A stretch of 64,000 bases of DNA from Mauremys mutica (Eukaryota > Chordata > Testudines > Geoemydidae), in contig NC_059094.1 in NCBI RefSeq assembly GCF_020497125.1, positions 6,241,733 through 6,305,732 of the forward strand, given 5' to 3'. Below, piece by piece: positions 52,858-64,000 of this stretch; within the stretch, counting starts at the first letter, position 1, and the number at the start of each line of letters is the position of its first letter. The position numbers and the translations under genes are program-made. Below the pieces are notes generated by a model. That model ran no database searches, had not been told where the DNA came from, and saw only the letters and a program-made list of their open reading frames with translations.

Positions 52858-54560
52858 TCATAGATTCACAGATTCCAATCCCAGAAGGGACCATTGCAAT
52901 AATCTGGTCTGTCCTCCCATATAACATAGGCCATAGAATTTCCCCCAAATAATTCCTAGAGCAGATCTTTTAGAAAAATATCCAATCATCTTTTAAAAAT
53001 TGCCAGTGATGGAGACTCCACCATAATCCTTAGTAAATTGTTTCAATGGTTAATTACTCTCACTGTTAAAAGTTTATGCCTTATTTCCAATTAGAATTTG
53101 TCTAGCTTCAACCTCCAGCCACTGGATTGTATTCCTCCGAGCATGCTCAAATACATCTGTTAGTCTCTAAGGTGCCACAAGTACTCCTGTTCTTTTTGCA
53201 GATACAGACTAACACGGCGGCTACTCTGAAACCTATTATACCTTTATCTGTTAGACTGAAGAGCCCACTATCAAATATTCATTTCCCATGTAGGTATCTA
53301 TAGACTGTAATCAAGTCACCCCTTAACCTTCTGTTTGTTAAACTAAATAGATTGAACTCCTTGAGTCTATCACTGTAAGGCAGGTTTACTAATCTTTTAA
53401 TCATTCTCGTGGCTCTTCTCTGAACCCTCTCCAATTTATCAACATCCTTCTTGAATTGTGGGCACCAGAACTGGACACTGGACTGTTGGATGCAGCGGTC
53501 ATCCCTGCACCAAATACAGAGGTAAAATAACCTCTCTACTTCTATTCAAGATTCCCCTGTTTATGCATCCAAGGATTGCATTAGCCCTTTTGACCACAGT
53601 GTCGCACTGGGAGCTCATATTCAGCTGATTATCCACCATAACCCCCAAACCTTTTTCAAAGTCACTGCTTCCTAGGATAGATTCCGCCATCATATAAATA
53701 TGGTCTACATTCTTTCCTAGATGTATACATTTACATTTAGCCATATTAAAATGCATATTGTTTGCCTGAGCCCATCTTACCAAGCGATCCAGATCACTCT
53801 GTATCACTGACCTGTCCCCTTCATTATTTAGCATCCCCTTAATTTTTATGTCATCTGCATCATCAGTGAAGATTTCACATTTTCTTCCAGGTCATTGATA
53901 AAAATGTTAAATAGCATAGGGTCAAGAATCAGTCCTTGCACTACTTCACTAGAAACACACCCTCTCTGTAATGATTCCATGTTTAGAATTATGTTTTGAG
54001 ACCCATCAGTTAGCCAGCTTTAAATCCATTTAATGTGCCACGTTAATTTTATATTATTCTAGTTTTTGAATCAAAGTGTCATGCAGTATCCAGTCCAATG
54101 CCTTACAGAACTGTAAATATATTACATCAACACTATTACTTTTATCAACCTAACTTGTAATCTCATGAAAAAAAGATATCAAGTTAGTTTGACAGGATCT
54201 ATTTTCTATAAACCTATTTATTGGCATTAATTATACGACCCTCCTTTAATTCTTTATTGAATCCCATATCCACTGCTCCTTTATCTTGCCTAGGATCAAT
54301 GCCTGGCCTATAGCTACCCAGGTCATCCCGTTTACCCTTTTAAAATTTTGGCACAACATTAGCTTTCTTCCAGCCTTCTGGAACTTGGTGTTCCCAGACT
54401 TATTGAAAATCAACATTAACAGTCCAGCAAGCTCCTCGGCCAGCTCCTTTAAAACTCTTGGATGCAAGTTATCTGAATCTGATGATTTTAAAATGTCTAA
54501 ATTTAGTAGTTTAACATCCTCCTGAGATATTAACGGAGTGGAAAGAGTGTTATTATTTCA
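52858..54560 (-). mobile_element. CR1-like LINE, old and degraded, interrupted by a Penelope fragment
   Basis: Antisense LINE. Minus-strand fragments include LHPRVLKELAEELAG (from 54460), SDLDRLVRWAQANNMHFN, KCKCIHLG, KGLGVMVDNQLNMSSQCD and KRANAILGCINRGI (53499-53834). The 3' region runs to 'cttcatagattcacagattcc' at about 52858. Frames are broken many times and it is more diverged than the other CR1 copies. 53150-53233 is an inserted Penelope tail. Confidence 0.85.
53150..53233 (+). mobile_element. Penelope-like element 3' tail inserted in CR1
   Basis: ATCTGTTAGTCTCTAAGGTG to ACTAACACGGCGGCTACTCT, the same end as 13220-13296. The CR1 resumes directly after it. Confidence 0.85.
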
Positions 54561-55160
54561 TATGATTACATCATCTGTGTTTTCCCAAATACAGAACAGA
54601 CATATTTATGCCTTTTCTGATTATTGATAATTTTACCATTTTCATCTAGTAATGGACCAATAGATATCATTGTTAGGATTCCTTTGGTTTCTAACTCTTG
54701 TTAAACTGAAACCAAAAGCAATTAAGGTAAAAGCTTTTCTGCACAAGTGAAAGTACTTTACACTAATTTTGCTACTTCTTTTTGCTAACCAGGAGGACAC
54801 ACTAGATCTTATATAAGTAATTATATAGCTTAAACATTATTGGAAAAATGTAAATACCGGTGTTTGATTGAATATTAAGACTGAAAATAATATACTTAAT
54901 GCAGTATGTGATATTGTGTATTTATAAACCTTCCGTCGACCTCAAAAGTTAAAGGGGGTTATTTTTTGAAAGAAACATATTTTAATTTAAATTTTAAAAA
55001 TCCTATTTAAATCCTTTTTATTTTTATGCACCCTGCAAACTGGGAATTCTGTGGCAATAAAAAGTGCATGAGGAAGGGATTCAGATACAGTTATGTTTAT
55101 TGAAAGTTTTCTCATGCATTCCACACAGCTGTGAAACTTCCAGCTTCACACATAATTCAG
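54561..55160. other. AT-rich; family C repeat copy 2 (about 54700-55035), no gene
   Basis: Shares 'aaccaggagga' and 'taattatatagctt' blocks with 50460-50520. Possibly an AT-rich DNA element. Confidence 0.5.
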
Positions 55161-55162
55161 TA

Positions 55163-55352
55163 CACCTCTACCTCCATAGAACGCTGTCCTTGGGAGCCAA
55201 AAAATCTTACCGCGTTATAGGTGAAACCGTGTTATATTGAACTTGCTTTGATCCACCGGAGTGCGCAGCCCCTCCCCCCCCCGGAGCACTGCTTTACCGC
55301 GTTATATCCAAATTTGTGTTATATCGGGTGGTGTTATATCGAGGTAGCGGTG
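55163..55352. mobile_element. Tc1/mariner (Tigger-like) MITE, 190 bp
   Basis: The ends are CACCTCTACCTCCATAGAAC and, inverted, CACCGCTACCTCGATATAAC. TA lies outside both (55161-55162, 55353-55354). Internal 'ccgcgttata' motifs repeat in both halves. Non-coding. Confidence 0.85.
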
Positions 55353-55354
55353 TA

Positions 55355-57994
55355 CTAGGATGGAGCAGAGAACTGGGGGCCTTTCCACAGAATTTAGGAC
55401 CATTGTGCCAACCCCTGGCTTTGGTACATGGACTCCAACTCCAGCTTTGCCTCCTGACTTCTCTACTTGGAATCTGACACTTCCTTTGACACCTGGCTTC
55501 AGTATTGGCTCTCTGGGTTCTGACCCATGGTCTTGGTACTTGGGCTCTGACTTCAGCTTTGACCTTGGGCTTCAGCTCTTTAACTCTTTCCCTGGCTATG
55601 GACCTTGGCTTTGCCCCTTGAATCACGGCTCCATTCCTGCCCCCAGGTATCGATACTAGAACCGGGAGCCCAGTGCCAAATGCAGGCTACTGCTCCTAGA
55701 CTCTGACCCCAGCTATGACCCCCAATCTAAGCCTCTGGACTCTGGCACTGACCCTGACTACTAGGCTTGGCCTCCCCAGCCCAGTGAAAAATTAATATGC
55801 CGGTGGAATTTTCCAGAAATACTCATTGTTGAGCAATGTAATTACAAGAAAGCTACTTAGGTATTTGCCCATGTTTGGGAGGCAGTTGCAGCTGGCTGAC
55901 TTTAGATGTAGCATTCAATTCTGACAGTAAGACATGAATACACATCAGCATTACTGGAGGATGTCTAGGCTGAAACAAACCACATCGATGGGCAGGAAAG
56001 TAACATGAATAAATCCAATGAGCTAATAAATAAAGAATAAAATTTCCATGACATAGTTCCAATATTGTTCCTAATCTTTTTCCTGGTGACAAGATGTAAG
56101 AGGATGAAGGGGAGTAGTGCTACTTCTAACATAATTATCAGTTAACATCAAAAAGAAAGGCAGAAAGTCAAACCATTAAAACAATTCTGTACGAGGGAGG
56201 CACAAAGTTGCACACCAGAAAGTCAGGGTCCAAAAATTTCATTCCCAATTATTTTTTCTGCAAAAGTATTTGCTCTCTTACCTCTGGGAACAACCTCAAT
56301 AATTCTAAGAGACCACTAAGAAATTCTGATACCAAATTTCAGATTTGAATAGGATGAAATGAGAAATCTGATAATGTGAATAAAAAAGAGAGAGAGAGAG
56401 AGAGAGAGAAACGTTTAGACTTGTGAGAGAAGCAAGGAAACAGAATATGACTGGCAATAGTTTAGTGCCAGGCCTATTAACATACCCACATCATATAAAA
56501 ATGAAATCACCCACACTAACCCTTGAGACCAGCATTAGAAAAACTAATCGATTGCTTGAACTTCCCTATAGACCTCTAAGATAGGCCAACAACCCAGAGT
56601 CTATAAGGGGAAAACATTAGACTTGGCAGGTTATGATTCCTTGGGGAAATGCTTAATATTGTTTTAAGCAAGACACTGGAAACATGAGAGACATATGAAC
56701 AAGAACTCATCTTTAAAGTCATCAAGAAGGGAGTTGTACTGACAAACACAATTTTCTATGTCTGAGAAAGTCTGGCTGATGCAGGTAGCACAGATGAGGA
56801 CAAGTGATCATTGAACATCATATCCCACTGTTCACAACCCACGTGGTCTTTTCTTTCAGACAAGGAAATTCACGTTCTAGAGAGGCCAGATAGTCCTCCA
56901 CACAGGTTAAACCATGTAAGGAGAAGGAAACTAAAGTTTCAGATCTTAGCATTTCTTTCACCATTCTTCCATAAGGGATGGTTGAGTTTTGTTCAACAGA
57001 CAAAGGACGACTCACCAAAGCCATGGATATGCCCAGATCTTTAGGTGGCAGATGCATATGCTGAAGGACCCAGTGTCTCCACAACATTCCCCAGATTGAG
57101 CCGCCTCCAGCATCAGCATTGTCTTCTTCAAGGAAAGCTCTGCAAATTTGTGGAAGGATGATGCCACAGAACACAGTCATCCCTCAAACACCATCCCAGC
57201 TGGACTCTGCTGGGTAAGGGTTGCAGGGGTTTCTATCAAATTGGATTGAGGAGGAAAAAAAACCACAAAGATGCTGCTTCTGCCTCCAAGGCCCTCACAG
57301 ACAGGGTTGTCATTGGGCTTACCCTTCCCTGCACTCCTGTTTGCACAGAAGATATGGGTTAGAGCCTCTCACAGTTGTGAGGAAAAATTGTGCATTTTTT
57401 TAAACTTGTCATTGAAGTATTTATGCGAATATAACATAATTGACAGATTTTTGATATTAGAAATATTGGGCTGTAATTTCAGTCTCAAAATGGAAACTTT
57501 AAAAGTTACAAAGGAAGCAATTGTAACTTCAAAGTTCTTGTGCCGAGACAAAGTCTTGAACGTGAAAGTCTGCAGCTTTCTTTTATGCTAACATTATCAC
57601 ATACAACGTACCTGAAAATGAGCCACTTTAAGGATGTGACTGAATCAACTCATGAAGAAACAGAAGAAAAATGAAAAGGAAGAACAAAAAATCAGCTCAT
57701 TAGTTTTGAATTTGAAGATTTACTAGGTGGAGTCACTTGCAGAGGTATAAGGGGGGGAGCAGCAGCCAACACACATGTTGCTCAACAGGACAAGGGAATT
57801 TGGACTAAGGACATCAAGGAAAACCCCTCCTCATGGACTGTAATGTCCACACACACAGCAGCCTAGACCTGGGACAGAGGAGAGACTGAGACTATCTAAA
57901 TATCTGGCCTAAAATAGCGATGTGACTGGGATGGTTTAATGATCTGAATAAAATAGTAACAAAGAGGAATAGCATAAAACTAGTCAATAGTATC
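55355..57994. other. No gene seen
   Basis: Unique-looking sequence with a (GA)n run (56389-56409). The ORFs (up to 120 codons, minus 56818-57180) have no recognisable domain. Confidence 0.5.
56389..56409. repeat. (GA)n microsatellite
   Basis: About 10 GA units. Confidence 0.9.
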
Positions 57995-58875
57995 TTAGGG
58001 TATGTCTACACTACGGGATTATTCCGATTTTACAGAAACGGTTTTTTAAAAACGGATTGTATAAAGTCGCGTGCACGCGGCCACACTAAGCACATTAATT
58101 CGGCAGTGTGCGTCCATGTACTGAGGCTAGCATCGATTTCCGGAGTGTTGCACTGTGGGTAGCTATCCCATAGCTATCCCATAGTTCCCGCAGTCTCCCC
58201 CGCCCATTGGAATTCTGGGTTGAGATCACAATGCATGATGGAGCAAAAACAGTGTCGCGGGTGATTCTGGGGAAATGTCGTCACTAAATCCTTCCTCCGT
58301 GAAAGCAATGGCAGACAATCATCGCGCCCTTTTTCCCTGGATTGCCCTGGCAGACGCCATAGCATGGCAACCATGGAGCCCATTTAGCCTTTTGTCACTG
58401 TATGTGTACTGGATGCTGCTGACAGACGCGGTACTGCAGTGCTACACAGCAGCATTCACTTGCCTTTGGAAATTGGCGATGACGGTTACCAGTCATATTG
58501 TACCGTCTGCTGCTGTCATGGGTGCTCCTGACTGGCCTCACTGAGGTCGGCCGGGGGCACATGGACAAAAATGGGAATGACTCCCCAGGTCATTCCCTTC
58601 TTTATGTTTTGTCTTAAAATAGAGTCAGTCCTGCCTAGAATATGGGGCAAGTCTACTAGAGAACCAGAGAGCACAGCCGCTCCGGGTCAGAGCCCCAGTT
58701 ATCTCGCAGAAATGATGAGCTGCATGCCATTCTAGGAGGTGCCCCTGCAACAACCCCACCCGTTGCTTCCCTCCTCCCCCACCCCTCCTGGGCTACTGTG
58801 GCAGTTATCCCCCCATTTGTGTGATGAAGTAATAAAGAATGCAGGAATAAGAAACACTGACTTTTTAGTGAGATA

Positions 58876-59056
58876 AAATGAGGGGGAGGCAGCCTCCAGC
58901 TGCTATGATATTCCAGGCAGGACAGACTCTCCATTACTCATTAAAGGGTGGGGGGGGAGAGGCGCACAGCCTCCCGCTGCTATGATAGTCCAGAATCTCC
59001 ATTAGACATGAAAGGGGAGGCGGGGGAGAGGCGCTCAGCCTCCAGCTGCTATGATG
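58876..59056 (+). repeat. Tandem repeat (~65-70 bp, about 2.6 units) in Harbinger element
   Basis: Three units share CAGCCTCC(A/C)GCTGCTATGAT and 'ctccatta' blocks. Confidence 0.8.
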
Positions 59057-59340
59057 AGGACGGTTACCAGCCCTATTGCACCGTCTGCCAGGACTGAATC
59101 TCCAGGAGACAAAGCTTAAAGAAGGGAATGACCAGGAGTCATTCCCATTTTTGCCCAGGCACCCCCGGCCGACCTCACCGAGGCCAGCCAGGAGCACTCA
59201 TGGGATGATGATGAGGACGGCTATCAGTCATATTGTACCGTACCATCTGCCACCGCTGCAGCACCCCGTCTACCAGCAGCATCCAGTAGACATATGGTGA
59301 CAGTGAAAAGAGGCGAGAAATGATTTTTTTCCCTTTTCAA

Positions 59341-59398
59341 ATCATAGAATTCAAGATCAGAAGGGACCATTATGATCATCTAGTCTGACCTCTTTGAG
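59341..59398 (-). mobile_element. CR1 3'-tail fragment
   Basis: ATCATAGAATTCAAGATCAG then AAGGGACCATTATGATCATC: the antisense of the tail of the 34518 CR1 subfamily. It is inserted in the Harbinger element. Confidence 0.85.
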
Positions 59399-60149
59399 GG
59401 GTGGGGGGTAAATTGATGACATATACCCTGAACCACTGGCGACAATGTTTTTGACCCTTCAGGCATTGGGAGCTCAGCCAAGAATGCAAATGCTTTTCGG
59501 AGACTGCGGGAACTGTGGGATAGCTCGAGTTCTCAGTCCCCCCTCCCTCCCTCCATGAGCATCCACTTGACTCTTTGGCTTTCCGTTACGCTTGTCAGGC
59601 AGCACTGTGTTGAGTCCCTGCTGTGGCCTCTGTCTATCATAGCCTGGAGATTTTTTCAAATGCTTTGGCATTTCGTCTTCTGGAACGGAGCTCTGATAGA
59701 ACAGATTTGTCTCCCCATACAGCGATCAGATCCAGTATCTCCCGTACAGTCCATGCTGGAGCTCATTTTGGATTTGGGACTGCAGGGCCACCCGTGCTGA
59801 TCAGCGCTCCACGCTGGGCAAACAGGAAATGAAATTCAAAAGTTCGCGGGCTTTTCCTGTCTACCTGGCCAATGCATCCGAGTTCAGATGGCTGTCCAGA
59901 GCGGTCACAATAGTGCACTGTGGGATAGCTCCCGGAGGCCAATACCATCAAATTGCAGCCACACTAACCCTAATTCGAAATGGCAATACCGATTTGAGCG
60001 CTACTCCCCTCGTCGGGGAGGAGTACAGATATCGATATTAAGAGCCCTTTATATCGAAATAAAGGGCTTCGTTGTGTAGATGGGTGCAGGATTAATTCAG
60101 TTTAATGCTGCTAAATTCGGTATAAACGCATAGCGTAGACCAGGCCTTA

Positions 60150-60918
60150 TTTGTGTCTGTCTTCGTTACAACAAAGTAAAAGTTGGACAATATGTAGGAA
60201 GTCAGAGTGAACGCTGTACCAGATTGCTAGATGGGGGCTATTTCAGTTGATAATTCCTTTAACCATTCACTTGAGCCCCTCACTTTTTCGGGGCTCTGTC
60301 CTATGGGCAGTGGGCAGACCTGACAGGTCCGTATGGGAAGAATTCCTGCCCTCCACTAGTCTTCGAGTCACACCTTGGGTAAGTGTGAGCAGCCCCTAAA
60401 CCTCCCTGCCAGGGGCACAGTGAACTCTTCATTGGCAGACAATTCAGAAGAACACATTAGTGTCAACAGAGATGATGACAATGAAACATGTCTTGTGATG
60501 GCACCTGCATTATATATGGAGTCATTAGACAATCACTACATCTATGGGCAGATGAGGCTCTGTAGCACAGTTTGGTATCTCACCTAGGAGAAGGGAAACT
60601 CTGAATACAAATCCTGCACCTATGACAGCTGCTGTGCTTGTGGCATCTATTGCACCAGTGCAGCACCAGCTGCTTGGGCAAGAGAGCGGGGAAGGCTCTG
60701 CAAAACCTCTCACTTAAATCCATTCATAATGCAGGTTGTTCTGCTAACTCATTCACCCAATCAACTCAGCAGCGTTCTATGGTGATGGGGACAGGCAGAG
60801 GATGCTGCTGGCAATCCTTAGTCACAACTCTGCACACCGGCAGCCTTAGGGTGCTGGTCCTTTTCCACAGATCAGGGCAGATACGGAGCTCATCTCCTCC
60901 TGAGGTGATTGAGCAGGC
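60150..60918. other. No gene seen
   Basis: Unique-looking. The left part of a 381-codon ORF (60638-61783) lies here but has no domain. Confidence 0.45.
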
Positions 60919-60926
60919 CTTTTTAG

Positions 60927-61993
60927 GAGGGCCGCCCTTAGGCATATGCAGCAGACGCGGCTGCGTAGGGCACCACCAGGACCAGGGACGGCCTTTTTGG
61001 GGTGGGCGGCCAGAGCGGCTGCCCCAGGCGGCCCGTCAAAGATGGCACCGTGTGCTGGCCCGGCCCGATGCTCCACGCATCCCGCAGCGCTGGTTTCTCT
61101 TTGACCTGGCCCAGCCCCTCCCCACAACTGCTTTCAGCCGGGGGGCCCAGGGCTGCCTTCTCCCTCCCCACTGCTCACCCACTTGCTCCTCTCGGCCAGG
61201 CGGCCGCCAGCTGAGGGCTCCTGCCAGTGATGGGGATGGAGAGGAGCCCTCAGCTGCTGCGGCTCTGCTCCGTCCCCGCCCCACCTCCTGCCCCCAGAGG
61301 CTTGTGCCACTTGGTGGTGTGAGGAGGGGAGGCTCGATGGCAGGCCCAGGGGTTTCTGGTTGCCGTGCTGCCATGCACAGCTGGGCTCCCCTGTGGCACG
61401 GCCCCTGCCTCCTCCCTGTGCTCCTGGGCCCCTGCCGGGCTTGGGCAGTGCTGGTGGGAGAGTGCACATGCAGCTTCCCCCACCCCGTGAGCCCGCCCCG
61501 GACCCGCCATTGTGGAGGCTCGGGAGCATGGGGTTCCCGGACCAGGCTGGGCTGGAGGCGGAACTGGCACCCAGTGGATGGACACCCCAGCCAGTGGGTG
61601 CTCCTTGTTCCAGGTAAGCCTCCCCACCCCAGTTCTCCCCGCCCCATCCCATCCCCCAACCAGCACCCCTGGGGGAGACCCAGTTCCCCCATCCCCCTCA
61701 CCAGCAGGGCGGCTCCGTATCTTTTGCTGCCTCGTCCCTCCCCCTCCACCCCCCTGGGCTGCTGCAGCATCTGCTCCGTCTGAAGCAGGATGTGTGTCCG
61801 CAATGAGGGGGGGGGGGCACAGTCCAGCAGCATTACAGTGTGCTTAATTTGTTTAAACTGGTTTTAATAAAGTGCATGTGGCAAGTTTTCCAATACCGTA
61901 AGCTTATGTTTCTGTTGCTAAGAGCAAGTCGGGCATAGGGGCACTAGTTTAATAATTCCGTGGAGGGCCCCATAAATCCTAAGGACGGCTCTG
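60927..61993. mobile_element. Non-autonomous hAT element, 1,067 bp, perfect CTTTTTAG duplication
   Basis: CTTTTTAG occurs directly outside both ends (60919-60926, 61994-62001). The ends are GAGGGCCGCCCTTAGG and, inverted, CAGAGCCGTCCTTAGG (imperfect). The interior is GC-rich with long composition-driven open frames on both strands but no transposase motif. Confidence 0.9.
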
Positions 61994-62001
61994 CTTTTTA
62001 G

Positions 62002-62412
62002 GCCCAGTGCTGCTCTCCTCAGTCTGGGGAGAGGGGACTGAAAAGGAACCCTAAACACAGCCTCCCTATGTTGACCTAAATGTGTGGTGTGGACCAGCCC
62101 TGGGTTGAGTTCACTATGTGAAAGTTGCTCAGTATATGAGAAACACCATTTCCTTTAGAAAAGCAGAAATGGAGATGTTTACATCAGCTGATGTAGCCAA
62201 AATACCACCTTTTGCACCCGCACACTCTTATCTTAAACCTCACTTGCAACAGACTTTCTTGTAACACTGCATAGCACTAGACAGGTCACAATTCCTGCTC
62301 CCATATTTCAGGACAGGTGCAATGGACAAGACAATTATAGCTCACAATTTTGTTAGCAGAAATAATTCTATCAGACTCTGTCTGAGGGATTGGAGCAAAT
62401 TCCATCACTTAT
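62002..62412. other. No gene seen
   Basis: Unique-looking sequence between the hAT element and the Penelope-like element. Confidence 0.5.
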
Positions 62413-63280
62413 TTGCGTCACATAACCACCACCTTATACCGGAAACCTACTGACCACTACACTTACCTACATGCCTTCAGCTTCCATCCATATCACACGA
62501 TCCACTGTCTACAGCCAAGCCCTAAGATACCACCGAATTTGCTCCAGTGCCTCAGACAGAGACAAACATCTACAAGATCTTTATCAGGCATTCTTAAAAC
62601 TACAATACCCACCTGGGGAAGTCAGGAAACAGATTGACAGAGCAAGACGGGTACCCAGAAATCACCTACTACAGGACAGGCTCAACAAGGAAAATAACAG
62701 ACCACCACTGGCTATCACGTACAGCCCCAAGGTAAAATCTCTCCAGCGCATTATCAATGATCTACAACCTATCCTGAAAAACGATCCCTCATTCTCACAG
62801 ACCTTGAGAGGCAGGCCAGTCTTTGCTTACAGACAGCCCCCCGCCCCCAACCTGAAGCAAATACCAGCAACTACACACCACACCACAGAAACCAATCTCT
62901 GTAGCAAACCTCGTTGCCTACTCTGTCCCCGTATCTACTCTGGCGACGCCATCAGAGGACCCAACCACATCAGCCACACCATCAAGGGCTCATTCACCTG
63001 CACGTCTACTACTGTTATATATGCCGTCATGTGCCAGCAATGCCCCTCTGCCATGTACATTGGCCAAACCGGACAGTCCCTACGTAAAAGAATAAATTGA
63101 CACAAATCAGACATCGGGAGTGGTAACATACAAAAGCCAGTAGGTAAACACTTCAATCTCCCTGGACATTCTATAACAGATTTAAAAGTCACTATTCTTG
63201 AACAAAAAAACTTCAGAAACAGACTTCAAAGAGAAACAACAGAACTACAATTCATTTGCAAATTTAACACCATTAATTGA
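62413..63280 (+). pseudogene. Penelope-like polyprotein: reverse transcriptase end and GIY-YIG endonuclease
   Basis: Penelope-like elements encode a telomerase-like reverse transcriptase joined to a GIY-YIG nuclease. The frame opens with TTLYRKPTDHYTYLHAFSFH, shifts near 62495, then reads VYSQALRYHRICS and YPPGEVRKQIDRARR. A Cys-rich linker follows (CSKPRCLLCPRIYSGD), then the nuclease start VIYAVMCQQCPSAMYIGQTG (the GIY-YIG pair is IYA/YIG here) and SLRKRIN. TGA at 63098-63100 interrupts it; the same frame continues HKSDIGSGNIQKPVG, HFNLPGHSITDLKVTILEQK and ETTELQFICKFN to a stop near 63280. One frameshift and one nonsense change make it inactive. Confidence 0.9.
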
Positions 63281-63570
63281 ATAGGGACTGGGAGTGGCTG
63301 GCTCATTACAGAAGCAACTTTGCCTCTCCTGGAACTGACACCTCCTCATCTATTATTGGGAGTGGACTACATCCACTGATTGAATTGGCCCTGTCAACAC
63401 TGGTTCTCCACTTGTGAGGTAACTCCCTTCTCTTCATGTGTCATTATATAATGCCTGCAGCTGTAACTTTCACTCCATGCATCTGAAGAAGTGAGGTTTT
63501 TTACCCACAAAAGCTTATGGCCAAATAAATCTGTTAGTCTTTAAGGTGCCACCAGACTCCTTGTTCTTTA
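62413..63570 (+). mobile_element. Penelope-like element, 5'-truncated, with GIY-YIG region and 3' tail
   Basis: It runs from the reverse transcriptase C-terminus through the endonuclease to the 3' tail (CATCTGAAGAAGTGAGG ... TTAAGGTGCCACCAGACTCC). The tail defines the family for the shorter copies at 11.6, 12.8-13.3 and 53.2 kb. A 5' start is not seen. Confidence 0.85.
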
Positions 63571-64000
63571 AATAGGGGGTTGAAAAGGACGACCCCTGTT
63601 CTCAGTGCTAAACTGGTTATTGCTGAGCTCGCTGAGGGGCTCAACCCAGCCTTTGTTCCAACAACACAGTTTTGCTTTGTTTGGTGTTTCCAAGATTTTG
63701 AGGGGGAGAGGGGGTCAGGGGGGAGTTCAGAGGTGTACTCACCAAAAATGTTCCCACAGACACAAATATAACAAAGATGAACTGCAGTGCTCCAACAGCA
63801 CAGAATAGTCAATCCCAGACGTTATTAGATTTCTAATTTGAGTAACTTTCATCTGTTTGTACAGACATCGCCATGTCTGAACTTTTACAGAGCATGACAT
63901 CCGAAGAATTATTTTTATCTTTTTGGTTTCAAAGTATGTACCATCTTGCCTTCAATGTTTTTAAAATATTGAGAATATCTAAGAAAATAGACACTGGAAT
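63571..64000. other. No gene seen
   Basis: Unique-looking sequence with short overlapping ORFs (up to 92 codons on minus) and no recognisable domain. Confidence 0.5.

Larger units (their letters stand above)
57998..60146 (-). mobile_element. Non-autonomous Harbinger element, 2,149 bp, TTA duplication
   Basis: The left end is GGGTATGTCTACACTAC (57998); the right end on minus is GGCCTGGTCTACGCTA (ending 60146). TTA occurs at 57995-57997 and 60147-60149. Its right end, reversed, matches the left end of the 40741 element (both have 'ccgggagctatcccaca'-type sequence), so it lies in opposite orientation. No transposase or ORF1 remains. It contains a tandem array and a CR1 tail. Confidence 0.9.

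Noticed and set aside
60638..61833. 381-codon plus ORF and 265-codon minus ORF
   Set aside because: They cover a GC-rich hAT element bounded by an exact 8-bp duplication; both strands are open from composition and no domain is visible.

Overview
This is eukaryotic, vertebrate DNA that I read as intergenic or intronic sequence from a reptile, most likely a hidden-necked (cryptodiran) turtle. The evidence is the repeat content: CR1 LINEs ending in an ATTCTATG tail, a tRNA-derived SINE fused to a CR1 3' tail, Penelope-like elements with a GIY-YIG endonuclease, DIRS tyrosine-recombinase-type retrotransposon remnants, large PIF/Harbinger elements with TWA target duplications, hAT elements with 8-bp duplications, and several solo LTRs. 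The taxon is an inference. No host protein-coding exon, tRNA, rRNA or CRISPR array could be supported. Every protein that can be recognised belongs to a transposable element, and all are broken.

Layout. 1-9.3 kb is mostly unique or very old sequence with a MIR-like SINE, a decayed DIRS end (4.0-5.4 kb) and a 230-bp TA-flanked mariner-like MITE. 9.9-11.5 kb holds a hAT MITE with 31-bp tandem repeats and a perfect 8-bp duplication, then a G-rich 50-bp minisatellite. 11.6-13.3 kb has two inverted pairs of Penelope 3' ends, the second carrying a piece of Harbinger transposase. 15.6-17.3 kb is a Harbinger copy with a degenerate transposase. 17.4-22.0 kb looks like a large hAT element: a terminal-like fold-back, a GC-rich leader split by a hAT MITE, and an almost full-length transposase with three frameshifts. 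A 187-bp near-perfect palindrome lies at 22.7 kb. 24.4-31.1 kb contains three LTRs.

31.15-35.86 kb is an internally deleted DIRS element (minus strand) with a well-preserved CR1 inserted in it; the CR1 reverse transcriptase frame is open for 635 codons. 37.8-40.3 kb has a CR1 and an LTR followed by a primer-binding site that looks like tRNA-Arg. 40.58-46.60 kb is one solo LTR (GATGG duplication) split by a 4,859-bp Harbinger element (TAT duplication) with a spliced Myb-like ORF1 and a deleted convergent transposase. 46.9-55.4 kb contains further CR1 copies, a palindromic MITE, an LTR carrying the SINE, and a Tigger-like MITE. 58.0-60.15 kb is a second Harbinger element (TTA duplication), 60.93-61.99 kb a hAT element (CTTTTTAG duplication), and 62.4-63.57 kb a Penelope-like element with its GIY-YIG domain.

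The strongest results are structural: a 23-bp micro-inversion between two Harbinger copies, the nested insertions with matching target duplications, an in-phase intron in Harbinger ORF1, and the gag-to-RNase H deletion in the DIRS element. I found no evidence of a new functional system. Family names rest on recalled consensus features and need a repeat-library search to confirm.
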